A stretch of 64,000 nucleotides of DNA from Sphingobium herbicidovorans (GTDB taxonomy: Bacteria > Pseudomonadota > Alphaproteobacteria > Sphingomonadales > Sphingomonadaceae). The notes below the pieces were generated by a model. It did no database searches, was not told the DNA's origin, and worked only from the letters and a program-made list of their open reading frames with translations. The position numbers and the translations under genes are program-made. Positions within the stretch are counted from its first letter, which is position 1, and each line of letters starts with the position of its first letter. Below are positions 36,719-44,524 of this stretch, in pieces. Where the stretch lies: positions 248,001 through 312,000 of the forward strand of contig NZ_CP020538.1 in assembly GCF_002080435.1 (NCBI RefSeq). Direction: 5' to 3'.

Positions 36719-37909
36719 TTAGCGCAGCTTGATGACAGTCGCGCGACGGCGCGCGGGCATTGGATCGGCATAAAGGCTGGCCATTGGCTCGTCCTCGACT
36801 TCGATGATTGCTTCCGATGTGAAGCCGTTGAAGCCGGTGCGCATCGCCGCGCCATAGGCACCCAGCATGCCGATTTCGATATAGTCGCCCGCGACGACAT
36901 CGTCGGGCAGCATGAAGGGACCGACCATATGGTCCATGTCATCGCATGTCGGCCCGTAGAAGGCGAAGCCGGTCAGTTCCGCTTCGCTTTCATCATCCCG
37001 CAGCAGGGCGACTGGAAAGCGCCAGCCGATATGCGCAGCGTCGAACAGCGCGCCATAGGCGCCGTCATTGATGTAAAGTTCAGTGCCGCGACGGCGCTCA
37101 ACCCGGACGATGATGGAACTGTATTCCGCAGACAGAGCGCGGCCGGGCTCACACCATAGTTCCGCCGAATAGCTGATCGGCAGGCTTTCGAAACCGCGAT
37201 AGATGGCGTCGAAATAGGCTTCCAGCGCGGGTGGCTCCATGCCCGGATAGACGGACGGAAAGCCGCCGCCGACATCAATGATATCGACCGTGACGGCCGC
37301 ATCGACGATGGCTGCGCGAACGCGTTCGATGGCGTCGCTATAGGCTTGCGGGCTCATGGCCTGGCTGCCGACGTGGAAGCATATGCCAAGCGCGTCAGCC
37401 GCCTGACGCGTGGCCATCAGCAATTCGCGAGTCTCGCCCAGTTCGACGCCGAACTTGGACGCCAGGCTGAGTTCCGAATGTTCGGACGAGACACGCAGGC
37501 GAACGCACAGCTCAAGGTCCGCCGCATCGTTCGTGGCGCGCATGATTTTCGCCAGCTCGTCCAGGGTATCGAGCGAGAAGGTGCGCACGCCATGCACATG
37601 ATAGGCCTCGACAATCGCTTCCTCGGCCTTGACCGGATGCATGAAGCACAATTTCGCTTCCGGCAGCGTTTGGGCAACAAGGCGTACCTCAGCGATAGAA
37701 GCTACGTCATAATGCGTGATTCCGCTTGCCCAAAGCGTCCGGAGCAGATCCGGAGACGGGTTAGCCTTTACAGCGTAGAGCGAGCGCCCCGGAAACTTCT
37801 CAGTGAAGAATCGGGCGGCGCGGGCCGCAGCCTGCGGGCGGATCAGCGTTACCGGTGCTGCCGGTGTGAGGGCGGTCGCTACCCCCAGCGCGCTATGGTG
37901 CTTGTGCAA
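36719..37909 (-). CDS. ornithine decarboxylase (PLP fold III; ornithine/lysine type)
   Basis: Decarboxylates ornithine to putrescine. 396 residues, TTG start at 37909 with GGAGG 9 bases upstream. Alanine-racemase-fold signatures: PLP lysine K48 in YAVKANPS, phosphate loop VGGGFPSVYPG, CEPGRALSAE, and the second-subunit catalytic Cys in YGPTCDDMD. Lysine may also be used, as in several alphaproteobacterial relatives. With nspC and the dehydrogenase upstream it completes a spermidine route. Its leader contains a pseudoknot (next feature), so it is probably RNA-regulated. Confidence 0.94.
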   Translation of the reverse strand: MHKHHSALGVATALTPAAPVTLIRPQAAARAARFFTEKFPGRSLYAVKANPSPDLLRTLWASGITHYDVASIAEVRLVAQTLPEAKLCFMHPVKAEEAIVEAYHVHGVRTFSLDTLDELAKIMRATNDAADLELCVRLRVSSEHSELSLASKFGVELGETRELLMATRQAADALGICFHVGSQAMSPQAYSDAIERVRAAIVDAAVTVDIIDVGGGFPSVYPGMEPPALEAYFDAIYRGFESLPISYSAELWCEPGRALSAEYSSIIVRVERRRGTELYINDGAYGALFDAAHIGWRFPVALLRDDESEAELTGFAFYGPTCDDMDHMVGPFMLPDDVVAGDYIEIGMLGAYGAAMRTGFNGFTSEAIIEVEDEPMASLYADPMPARRRATVIKLR

Positions 37910-37914
37910 TTCAA

Positions 37915-37976
37915 GGGACCTCCAGTGTAGTTCATGGCAATCAAGCTGCCTTGCGGTGGAAGTCCCATGGGGCAGC
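37915..37976 (-). promoter_or_regulatory. speF-type leader RNA (pseudoknot covering the ribosome site)
   Basis: In transcript order: GCTGCC (37976-37971), GGGACTTCC (37966-37958), GGCAGC (37950-37945), GGAGGTCCC (37923-37915). The first pairs with the third (6 pairs) and the second with the fourth (9 pairs, one wobble), so the helices cross and form a pseudoknot that buries the GGAGG of the decarboxylase. Position and sequence resemble the alphaproteobacterial speF motif, a leader described upstream of ornithine decarboxylase genes. An 18-codon frame from ATG 37935 also runs through the element. Seen: pairings; inferred: polyamine-linked control. Confidence 0.65.
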
Positions 37977-37984
37977 GGAAGGGC

Positions 37985-38013
37985 GATATATGCTGAGGGG
38001 TCCCCCCTGTAAA
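37985..38013 (-). promoter_or_regulatory. sigma-70-type promoter for ornithine decarboxylase
   Basis: Minus strand TTTACA, 17-base spacer, TATATC. The start near 37978 would place the whole pseudoknot leader at the 5' end of the transcript, which supports the assignment. The spacer is unusual in holding GGGGGGACCCC. Confidence 0.5.
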
Positions 38014-38057
38014 GCGCAAGCGTAAATTTTGTTGCGCGTCCGGCTATGAAACGTGCG

Positions 38058-39230
38058 TCAGGAAAGACGGGACCTGAAATCCTCGTAGGAAAAACGGCGG
38101 ATTTCCTTGAGTTCGTCGGTTTTCGAATTCCATAGCCAAATGGCAGGCAGCGGCACGCCGTTGAATGTGTTGGTCTTTACCATCGAATAATGGGCCTGAT
38201 CGAGGAAGGCGATACGCCGTCCCGGAGTCGCGCCGCCGGGGACTCGATAGTCACCGATGATGTCGCCCGCGAGGCATGACGGGCCGCCGAGTCGCGTCGG
38301 TTGCCCGTCAGCTTCCTCATGCAACATCGCCGGGCGGTATGGCGCCTCTATGACGTCGGGCATGTGGCATGTGGCGGAAATGTCGGTGATGGCGACCGGC
38401 ATGCCGTTGTCGATGACGTCAAGGATTTCGCCGACCAGGATGCCCGCGTCGAGCGCCATGGCTTCGCCGGGTTCGATATAGAGTTCAAGGCCGGTTTGCG
38501 CCTTGATGCGGTGCAGGAAGGCGATCAGATCGTCGACCTGATAGTCGGCGCGCGTGACATGATGGCCACCGCCGAAGTTGAGCCATTTGAGGCCGCCGAC
38601 ATGCGGCATCACCCGCGATTCTATCGCGGCCCAGGTGCGTTGCAGCGGTAGGAAATCCTGTTCGCAGAGATTATGGACATGGAGACCATCGACGCCATCG
38701 AGATGCTCGGCACGCAATTGATCGATGGGGAAACCGAGGCGGCTGTGCGGCTGTGAGGGGTCATATTTCGGCACCTCACCCTCCGCGTGGAGGGGATTGA
38801 TGCGCAGGCCGATGTCGAAGTTCACACCGTTCATGCGCGCTTCGTCAATGACGGGCTGCATGCGCGCGATCTGGCCGGGGCTGTTGAAGATGACATGGTC
38901 TGAAATTTTGAGGATTTCGGCCAGGTCGTCTGGTTTGTACGCCGCGCAGTAGGTTGCGACTTCGCCTCCATATTCTTCGCGGCCAAGGCGCGCTTCATAG
39001 ATGCCTGAGGCGCAGACGCCGTCGAGATATTCCGCGACGACGGGGCCGAGCGACCACATGGAAAAGGCCTTGAGAGCGCCCAGCACCTTGATGCCCGCGC
39101 GGTCTCCTATGTCGCGCAGGATCGACAGGTTGCGACGGATTGCCGCCTCGTCCACCACGAAGGCGGGCGAGGGTACGCGGTGGAGGTCGAAATGCGCGAA
39201 GGCGGCGGGATCGCCGGCTTTGGTTTCCAT
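38058..39230 (-). CDS. nspC: carboxynorspermidine/carboxyspermidine decarboxylase
   Basis: PLP-dependent decarboxylase that turns carboxyspermidine (or carboxynorspermidine) into spermidine (or norspermidine). 390 residues, fold III. PLP lysine K54 in LGALKAFSM; family blocks NSPGQIARM, HSRLGFP, LHVHNLCEQDF, LNFGGGHHVT, IEPGEAMALD, and GPSCLAGDIIGDY with the catalytic Cys. Lies 102 bases after the dehydrogenase gene on the same strand. The substrate depends on the diamine available; with ornithine decarboxylase alongside, putrescine and hence spermidine is likely. Confidence 0.95.
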   Translation of the reverse strand: METKAGDPAAFAHFDLHRVPSPAFVVDEAAIRRNLSILRDIGDRAGIKVLGALKAFSMWSLGPVVAEYLDGVCASGIYEARLGREEYGGEVATYCAAYKPDDLAEILKISDHVIFNSPGQIARMQPVIDEARMNGVNFDIGLRINPLHAEGEVPKYDPSQPHSRLGFPIDQLRAEHLDGVDGLHVHNLCEQDFLPLQRTWAAIESRVMPHVGGLKWLNFGGGHHVTRADYQVDDLIAFLHRIKAQTGLELYIEPGEAMALDAGILVGEILDVIDNGMPVAITDISATCHMPDVIEAPYRPAMLHEEADGQPTRLGGPSCLAGDIIGDYRVPGGATPGRRIAFLDQAHYSMVKTNTFNGVPLPAIWLWNSKTDELKEIRRFSYEDFRSRLS

Positions 39231-39241
39231 CGATAATTCTC

Positions 39242-39322
39242 CGTCATGCCAGCGACAGCTGGAGTCCCAGGCGGGAGTGCACGGCGTAGAGGCGCGAGAT
39301 CCCAGCTTTCGCTGGGATGACG
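39242..39322. repeat. intergenic inverted repeat (CGTCAT-CCAGCG type)
   Basis: Two 27-base arms beginning cgtcatgccagcg at 39242 and ending cgctgggatgacg at 39322, about 22 of 27 positions complementary. The core CCAGC(G)AAAGCTGG is itself palindromic. It fills the gap between nspC and the dehydrogenase and would form a cruciform or an mRNA hairpin. It looks like a dispersed REP/MITE-type element. Confidence 0.6.
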
Positions 39323-39332
39323 TTCCCTAACT

Positions 39333-40538
39333 TTAGAAATCCAGCGGCTTATCCAGTTCCTTCACTTGCCAGGGCAGGCCGTGCTTGTTCAGCATGTCCA
39401 TGAAGGGATCGGGATCGAACTGTTCGATGTTGAACACGCCCTCACCCTTCCATGCGCCCGTAAGCATCAATGCTGCACCGATCATGGCGGGGACGCCGGT
39501 GGTGTAGCTGACCGCCTGATTGCCGGTTTCGGCATAGGCGTCTTCATGATCGCAGACATTGTAGACATAGACGGTCTTCTGCTGGCCGTCCTTCTGGCCG
39601 GTGGCGATGTCGCCGATATTGGTCTTGCCCTTGGTCGTGGAGCCGAGGCTGGACGGTTCGGGGAGGACGGCTTTGAGGAACTGAAGCGGGATGATCTCCT
39701 GGCCGTTGTAGATGACCGGGTCGATGCGGGTCATGCCGACATTCTGCAGCACTTCCAGATGCTTGAGATAAGCATCGCCGAAGGTCATCCAGAAGCGGAT
39801 GCGTTTGATTTCCGGATAGTGTTTGGCGAGCGATTCCAGTTCCTCATGATACATGAGGTACATGTTCTTTTCGCCGACCTGATCAAAGTCGAACACCTGC
39901 TTGTGCTTGAGCGCGGGGCCTTCCACCCACTTGCCGCCTTCCCAATGGCGCGATGGGGCGGTGACTTCGCGGATGTTGATTTCCGGGTTGAAGTTGGTGG
40001 CGAAATGCTGGCCATGGTCGCCGCCATTGCAGTCGAGAATGTCGAGCGTGTCGATCCGGTCGAGCAGATGCTTCTTGATGTAGGACGCAAAAACGCTGGT
40101 GACGCCGGGGTCGAAGCCCGATCCGAGCAGCGCCATGATGCCCGCTTCCTTGAAGCGGTCCTGATAAGCCCATTGCCAGCCATATTCGAACTTGGCGGTG
40201 TCGCGCGGTTCGTAATTGGCGGTGTCGAGATAATCGGTCTTGGTCGCGAGGCACGCGTCCATGATCGCGAGGTCTTGATAGGGGAGCGCGAGGTTTACGA
40301 CCAGCTTGGGCTGGACCTTCTCGATGAGGGCGATGGTTTCTTCGACGTTATCGGCATCGACCTGGGCGACATCGATGGTGACGCCGGTGCGAGCCTTGAC
40401 CGATTCGGCGACCTTTTCACAGCTGATGATGCGGCGGCTGGCCAGCGTGATGTGGCTGAAAATATCAGGGTTCATCGCCATCTTGTGAACCGCGACAGAC
40501 CCGACGCCGCCCGCGCCGATGACCAGAACCTTGCTCAA
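39333..40538 (-). CDS. carboxy(nor)spermidine dehydrogenase (saccharopine dehydrogenase family)
   Basis: NADPH-dependent enzyme that condenses putrescine (or diaminopropane) with aspartate beta-semialdehyde to give carboxyspermidine. 401 residues from TTG 40538 (MSKVLVIGAGGVG); a GGAG lies 8 bases upstream, better spaced than for the GTG at 40544. Rossmann motif VIGAGGVGSVA, then NLALPYQDLAIMDACLA, LLGSGFDPGVTSVFA and CNGGDHG. First gene of the three-gene polyamine group. It precedes nspC, as is usual for this pathway. Confidence 0.93.
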   Translation of the reverse strand: MSKVLVIGAGGVGSVAVHKMAMNPDIFSHITLASRRIISCEKVAESVKARTGVTIDVAQVDADNVEETIALIEKVQPKLVVNLALPYQDLAIMDACLATKTDYLDTANYEPRDTAKFEYGWQWAYQDRFKEAGIMALLGSGFDPGVTSVFASYIKKHLLDRIDTLDILDCNGGDHGQHFATNFNPEINIREVTAPSRHWEGGKWVEGPALKHKQVFDFDQVGEKNMYLMYHEELESLAKHYPEIKRIRFWMTFGDAYLKHLEVLQNVGMTRIDPVIYNGQEIIPLQFLKAVLPEPSSLGSTTKGKTNIGDIATGQKDGQQKTVYVYNVCDHEDAYAETGNQAVSYTTGVPAMIGAALMLTGAWKGEGVFNIEQFDPDPFMDMLNKHGLPWQVKELDKPLDF

Positions 40539-40638
40539 TTCCACTGCTCCATTTCCAGGCCGCGCCGGACGCGCGAAAGCGCCCATATAGGGAGTTGGCG
40601 TTACAGCGCAAAGTCAGAGGTGAGCCAACGCGCTACAG

Positions 40639-40712
40639 CCGTTCGTTTCGAGCGTAGTCGAGAAACGGAAAGCGGAGTTCCATGGTTTCTCGACTTCGCT
40701 TGAAACGAACGG
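40639..40712. repeat. 28-base inverted repeat (CGAACGG family)
   Basis: Left arm 40639-40666 and right arm 40685-40712 are complementary at 26 of 28 positions with an 18-base spacer. Arms end CCGTTCGTTTC and GAAACGAACGG. It lies between the truncated GFA gene and the dehydrogenase start. Related sequences occur at 43192-43237 and 51638-51714, so it is one copy of a dispersed repeat family. Confidence 0.7.
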
Positions 40713-40731
40713 AGGTGGGGAGATTCGGACG

Positions 40732-40950
40732 TTAAAAACTCGCGCCATCGACCTTGTTGATCTTGAGCGCGTCTATGTCGATTTCCGGCACGCAGCGCAG
40801 GTTGAACGCGAGGACCGGCCCGTCGGGAGAATCGCCTTCCGCGAAAGATTGCGTGCCGCAGACATTGCAGTTGCAGGACATGGCTTCAGTGGGCGCGTCG
40901 GCTACGGTGAAGGTAACTGCACCGCAGTGGCAGCTTCCGGTGTAGGGCAT
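40732..40950 (-). CDS. GFA (CENP-V) family protein, internally shortened
   Basis: 72 residues. The start MPYTGSCHCGAVTFTV and the end LRCVPEIDIDALKINKVDG are those of glutathione-dependent formaldehyde-activating-like zinc proteins, which are usually about 115-130 residues. Here the first zinc loop (SCNC) runs straight into NVCGTQSFAEG, so about 45 central residues, including part of the second metal site, are missing without a frameshift. CXC and lone CXXC remnants remain. It is probably a non-functional or reshaped remnant; a small zinc protein cannot be excluded. A 7-base inverted repeat (cacatgc/gcatgtg, 40968-40990) lies upstream. Confidence 0.65.
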   Translation of the reverse strand: MPYTGSCHCGAVTFTVADAPTEAMSCNCNVCGTQSFAEGDSPDGPVLAFNLRCVPEIDIDALKINKVDGASF

Positions 40951-41072
40951 GGGGGTCTCCTCCAATACACATGCTGCAATCTCGCATGTGGATATGCTGG
41001 GCTCTTGGAGTTTCATGGAAAATCGGCAAGAGCCAAGCATGCTGGTTTCGACCGTATCCGGGAAAGATGTAA

Positions 41073-41543
41073 ATGGGGCATGTCTTTCGACAGTGGGCTA
41101 CAGTTTTCTGGAGCAAACTCCTGCTGAACCGAGCTTGGGGTTTAGTCCGGCTGATTAGCCTAGTTGTCTTCTTGATGATTGTAAGTTGCATATCGCTGAT
41201 CCGCCCAGAGCCGACGCCGGAAAAGCTGCAAGGGACGGTAATCAGTAAAGGAATCCTAAGAAAAGGTGTTCCGTTTCTGTATCTCAACACTTCGGGACGA
41301 TCCTATAGGATGTATTGCCCTTTTGTGCAGGCAACAACAAAGAGAAGAAACGGTAACCGTCAACCGTGCTTTCAGTCTCGGATATATGATCTTGTGGGTA
41401 GTAAAATCACTGTTCGACATGACCCGGCGCAAAAATCTATCACATCTCAGATTGTTGTGAGAGAGGTCCTTGATGATGGCGGTCGATCCCTAATAAAGCC
41501 AGGTTGGATGACAGATTGTAGAGCGAAGGGTGGCTGTCGATGA
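41073..41543 (+). CDS. hypothetical membrane-anchored protein (orphan)
   Basis: 156 residues, no family recognised. A basic N-terminus is followed by one membrane helix (about residues 25-43, LVRLISLVVFLMIVSCISLI), then a basic soluble domain (GTVISKGILRKGVPFLYLN) with several cysteines near the middle and end. The DNA is visibly richer in A/T than the flanking genes, and codon choice is less GC-biased, which suggests recent acquisition. It is the only plus-strand gene between two minus-strand blocks. Its stop lies 15 bases from the stop of the DNA ligase. Confidence 0.6.
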   Translation: MGHVFRQWATVFWSKLLLNRAWGLVRLISLVVFLMIVSCISLIRPEPTPEKLQGTVISKGILRKGVPFLYLNTSGRSYRMYCPFVQATTKRRNGNRQPCFQSRIYDLVGSKITVRHDPAQKSITSQIVVREVLDDGGRSLIKPGWMTDCRAKGGCR

Positions 41544-41558
41544 TCCGATCGGCTTTAC

Positions 41559-43142
41559 CTAACTCACCAACCGCCTCAATCCCTCCACCGTATCCGCCTC
41601 GCTTGCAGGCTTGTCGCGCCGTATCCGCGCTATCCTCGGGAAGCGCATCGCCAGCCCGGACTTATGCCGCTTGCTTTCATGGATGCTGTCGAAGGCGACT
41701 TCGAGCACCAGCGACTTTTCCACCTCGCGCACCGGGCCGAAGCGGTTCACCGTGTTCGTGCGTACGAAGCGGTCCAGCCATTTCAGTTCCTCGTCGGTGA
41801 AGCCGCTATAGGCTTTGCCGACGGGGAGCAGTTCACCGTCCTCCGTCCAGCAGCCGAAGGTGTAGTCTGAATAGAAGGAGGAGCGTTTGCCGTGGCCGCG
41901 CTGGGCGTACATCATGACGCAGTCGGCGGTCAGGGGATCGCGTTTCCATTTGTACCAGAGCGCCGCCTTGCGTCCCGCGACATAGGGGCTGTCGCGGCGC
42001 TTGAGCATCAAGCCTTCGATGGCGGCGTCGCGGGCGCTTGCGCGGATGTCGGCGAGGGCTTCGAAGTCGGCGGCTTCGATGAGGGCGGATATGTCGAACC
42101 GATCCCGGTCCAGCGTCGGGACGATGGTTTCGAGGCGGGGGCGGCGTTGTTCCCATGGGAGCGCGCGGAGGTCTTCGTCGGCGTGGAGCAATATGTCGTA
42201 GAGGCGGACGAAGGCGGGGTAGTCGGCCATCATCTTTGCCGTCACCGCCTTGCGGCCCAAACGTTGCTGGAGGGCGTTGAAGCTGGCGGCCTCTCCGCCC
42301 TGAAACTCTCCTTTGACGAGCAGTTCGCCGTCGAGGACCGCGTGGGCGGTGAAGGCTTCCGCAATTTCGGGGAAGCTGCCGGTGATGTCGTCTCCGGCGC
42401 GGCTGTAGAGGCGGGTCTGCGCGCCAGTGCCGACGATCTGGATGCGGATGCCGTCCCACTTCCATTCGGCAGCATAGTGGGTGAGATCGACGCTGTCGGC
42501 CTCCAGCGGGTGGGCGAGCATGAAGGGGCGAAAAAAGGGCGTGCCTGTGGGGTCGGGGCGCTCGGTGCGGCCTTCGGCCCAGTCGAAGAGGGCGGTATAG
42601 GGAGGGGAGAGGGCGTGCCAGCATTCCTCCACATCGTCGACGTTGAGGTTGAAGGCTTGCGCGAAGCCGGTCTTGGCGAGGCGGGCGGAGATGCCGACGC
42701 GCAGGCCGCCGGTGGCGAGCTTTAGCAGGGCGAAGCGGCCCGATGCGTCGAGATGGTCCATCATCTGGGCGAGGACGGTGGGCGCAGCGGCCCGGCTGGT
42801 AGCGTGGAGGCGGTCGATGATTGCCGAGAGGGTGAGGGAGCCGTCGTCCAGTTCCGGGGGCTGGTCATCGACCTTGGGCCAGAGGAGGGCGACGGTTTCA
42901 GCAAGATCGCCGACATAGTCGCGGCTCATTTCGAACAGGACCGGATCGACGCGGGTGCGGGTCATTTCCCCGATGACGGAGGATTTGACCGCTTTTATGT
43001 CGAGATTGCCGGTCAGGGCAGCCAGCGCCCATCCCCTGTCCGGGTCTGGGGTTTGGGCCATATAGGCGGCGATGAGGTCCAGCTTACCATTGCGCGAGCG
43101 GGTGTAGACGAGGCCGTCGAGGAGTTGGGAGAAGGCGCGCAT
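41559..43142 (-). CDS. ATP-dependent DNA ligase (PP_1105-type, exonuclease-associated)
   Basis: 527 residues. N-terminal ligase domain (MRAFSQLLDGLVYTRSRNGK), then the nucleotidyltransferase core with the adenylated lysine K228 in AEWKWDGIRIQ, the DGELLV motif, the EGLMLKRRDSPY motif and an OB domain (LWYKWKRDPLTADCVM). This type is found with a metallo-beta-lactamase exonuclease, an Lhr-like helicase and the PdeM phosphoesterase as a DNA-damage cassette. Only the exonuclease (139 bases upstream) is present here. Confidence 0.93.
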   Translation of the reverse strand: MRAFSQLLDGLVYTRSRNGKLDLIAAYMAQTPDPDRGWALAALTGNLDIKAVKSSVIGEMTRTRVDPVLFEMSRDYVGDLAETVALLWPKVDDQPPELDDGSLTLSAIIDRLHATSRAAAPTVLAQMMDHLDASGRFALLKLATGGLRVGISARLAKTGFAQAFNLNVDDVEECWHALSPPYTALFDWAEGRTERPDPTGTPFFRPFMLAHPLEADSVDLTHYAAEWKWDGIRIQIVGTGAQTRLYSRAGDDITGSFPEIAEAFTAHAVLDGELLVKGEFQGGEAASFNALQQRLGRKAVTAKMMADYPAFVRLYDILLHADEDLRALPWEQRRPRLETIVPTLDRDRFDISALIEAADFEALADIRASARDAAIEGLMLKRRDSPYVAGRKAALWYKWKRDPLTADCVMMYAQRGHGKRSSFYSDYTFGCWTEDGELLPVGKAYSGFTDEELKWLDRFVRTNTVNRFGPVREVEKSLVLEVAFDSIHESKRHKSGLAMRFPRIARIRRDKPASEADTVEGLRRLVS

Positions 43143-43191
43143 TAGGGCGCCCTGCCCGTATTGAGGGCGGGGTGAGGGGGCGGCGAAGGCG

Positions 43192-43237
43192 TTTCGACGG
43201 GCTCAGCGGGGGGCTTCGACGGGATCAGCGCGAACGG
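43192..43237. repeat. tandem degenerate copies of the CGAACGG repeat
   Basis: Two direct copies, tttcgacgggctcagcg at 43192-43208 and a longer one at 43214-43237 ending cagcgcgaacgg, in the gap between the exonuclease and ligase genes. They share the TTCGAC-GCTCAGC-CGAACGG core with the repeats at 40639 and 51638. Confidence 0.5.
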
Positions 43238-43281
43238 ACAATGGTAGTGGTCCGGGGGAGGGTGGAGTGCACTGTGCTGCA

Positions 43282-44274
43282 TTAGCCCTCATCCTCGTCT
43301 TCGCGGCCGACCAGCGCCAGTGCCCTTGCCCGCATCTGGTGGGTCATGCACCAGTGCAGCAGCGCTTCTTCCCGGCCGTGTGTAATCCAGGTTTCTGTCG
43401 GGGCGACTTCCCGGATGGTGTCGGTCAATTCGTCCCAGTCGGCATGATCCGAAATGACGAGCGGCAGTTCGACATTCTTCTGCCGGGCGCGCTGGCGGAC
43501 GCGCATCCAGCCTGACGCCATGGCGGTGATGGGATCGGGCAGGCGGCGGCTCCAGCGGTCGTTGAGCGCGGAGGGAGGCGAAACGATGATGTGGCCGCGC
43601 ATGTCTTTTGCCTGGATGCCGGTGGCGGGGCGCAGTTCGCCAAGGTCGATGCCGAAGTCGCTGTAGAGCGCACACATGCGCTCCATGGCGCCGTGGATAT
43701 AGATGGGATCATGATGACCCCGGGCGCGGATTTCGCAGATCAGCCTCTGCGCCTTGCCGAGGGCATAAGCGCCGACCAGGACGCAGCGATCGGGATTGGC
43801 ATGGAGTGCGGCGAGCAGGCGATCAACCTCGCTGCTCGTGTCGGGGTGGCGGAACACGGGCAGGCCGAAAGTCGCTTCGGTCACGAAGATATCGCAGGGG
43901 ACTGGCTCGAATGGCTTGCAGGTCGGATCGGGGCGGCGCTTGTAGTCTCCGGTGACGACGACGCGCTCGCCCGCATGTTCAAGGACGATCTGCGCCGAGC
44001 CGAGGACATGGCCTGCGGGGACGTAGCTGATGGTGACGTCCTTCATGCGAATTTCGTCGCCATAGGGAACCGCGGTTCCCGACGCGGTGCCATAGCGCAA
44101 CGCCATGATGGCCAGCGTTTCCCTGGTCGCCCAGACATGACCATGGCCTCCACGTGCATGATCGGCATGGCCATGGGTGACGAGGGCGCGCTCCTGCGGG
44201 ATGGACGGATCGATCCACGCATCGGCGGGTCGGATATAGATGCCGGTGGGGTGTGGCTCGATCCAATGAGGCAT
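43282..44274 (-). CDS. ligase-associated DNA exonuclease (metallo-beta-lactamase/beta-CASP)
   Basis: 330 residues from ATG 44274 (MPHWIEPHPTGIYI). The metal site THGHADH gives H34, H36, D38 and H39; later motifs are GHVLGSAQIVLEH, VVTGDYKRRPDP and the SDHADWDEL beta-CASP block. It belongs to the exonuclease family that accompanies ATP-dependent ligases. A much longer frame (to 44478) has a basic, low-complexity N-terminal extension and is rejected. The 250 bases between this start and the hemA stop hold no feature I can support. Confidence 0.92.
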   Translation of the reverse strand: MPHWIEPHPTGIYIRPADAWIDPSIPQERALVTHGHADHARGGHGHVWATRETLAIMALRYGTASGTAVPYGDEIRMKDVTISYVPAGHVLGSAQIVLEHAGERVVVTGDYKRRPDPTCKPFEPVPCDIFVTEATFGLPVFRHPDTSSEVDRLLAALHANPDRCVLVGAYALGKAQRLICEIRARGHHDPIYIHGAMERMCALYSDFGIDLGELRPATGIQAKDMRGHIIVSPPSALNDRWSRRLPDPITAMASGWMRVRQRARQKNVELPLVISDHADWDELTDTIREVAPTETWITHGREEALLHWCMTHQMRARALALVGREDEDEG

Positions 44275-44524
44275 GGATGGAAGAAGGGGCTTGCGGCGCG
44301 TTGGTTCCGTCAACTTTTGGGAAGATGCAGATCGCAATTTGTGGGCGATGCGCCGATTAATGCCTTTGCCGTGCGATGGGGCATTGCAGCGGGCCCGCTC
44401 GCAAAGCGCGCAGGCCATGGCGTTCGGGTGGCGATCCAACGAGCGACGACCGCGCAGACGAACCGGCGGCTCGCCCATTTCCGCCCGGTTTGATTTTCAG
44501 GAGGCGGTGGCCATCCCGATAATC

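Noticed and set aside
43591..44493. 300-codon plus-strand frame opposite the exonuclease
   Set aside because: Shadow of the exonuclease gene; no domain or ribosome site.
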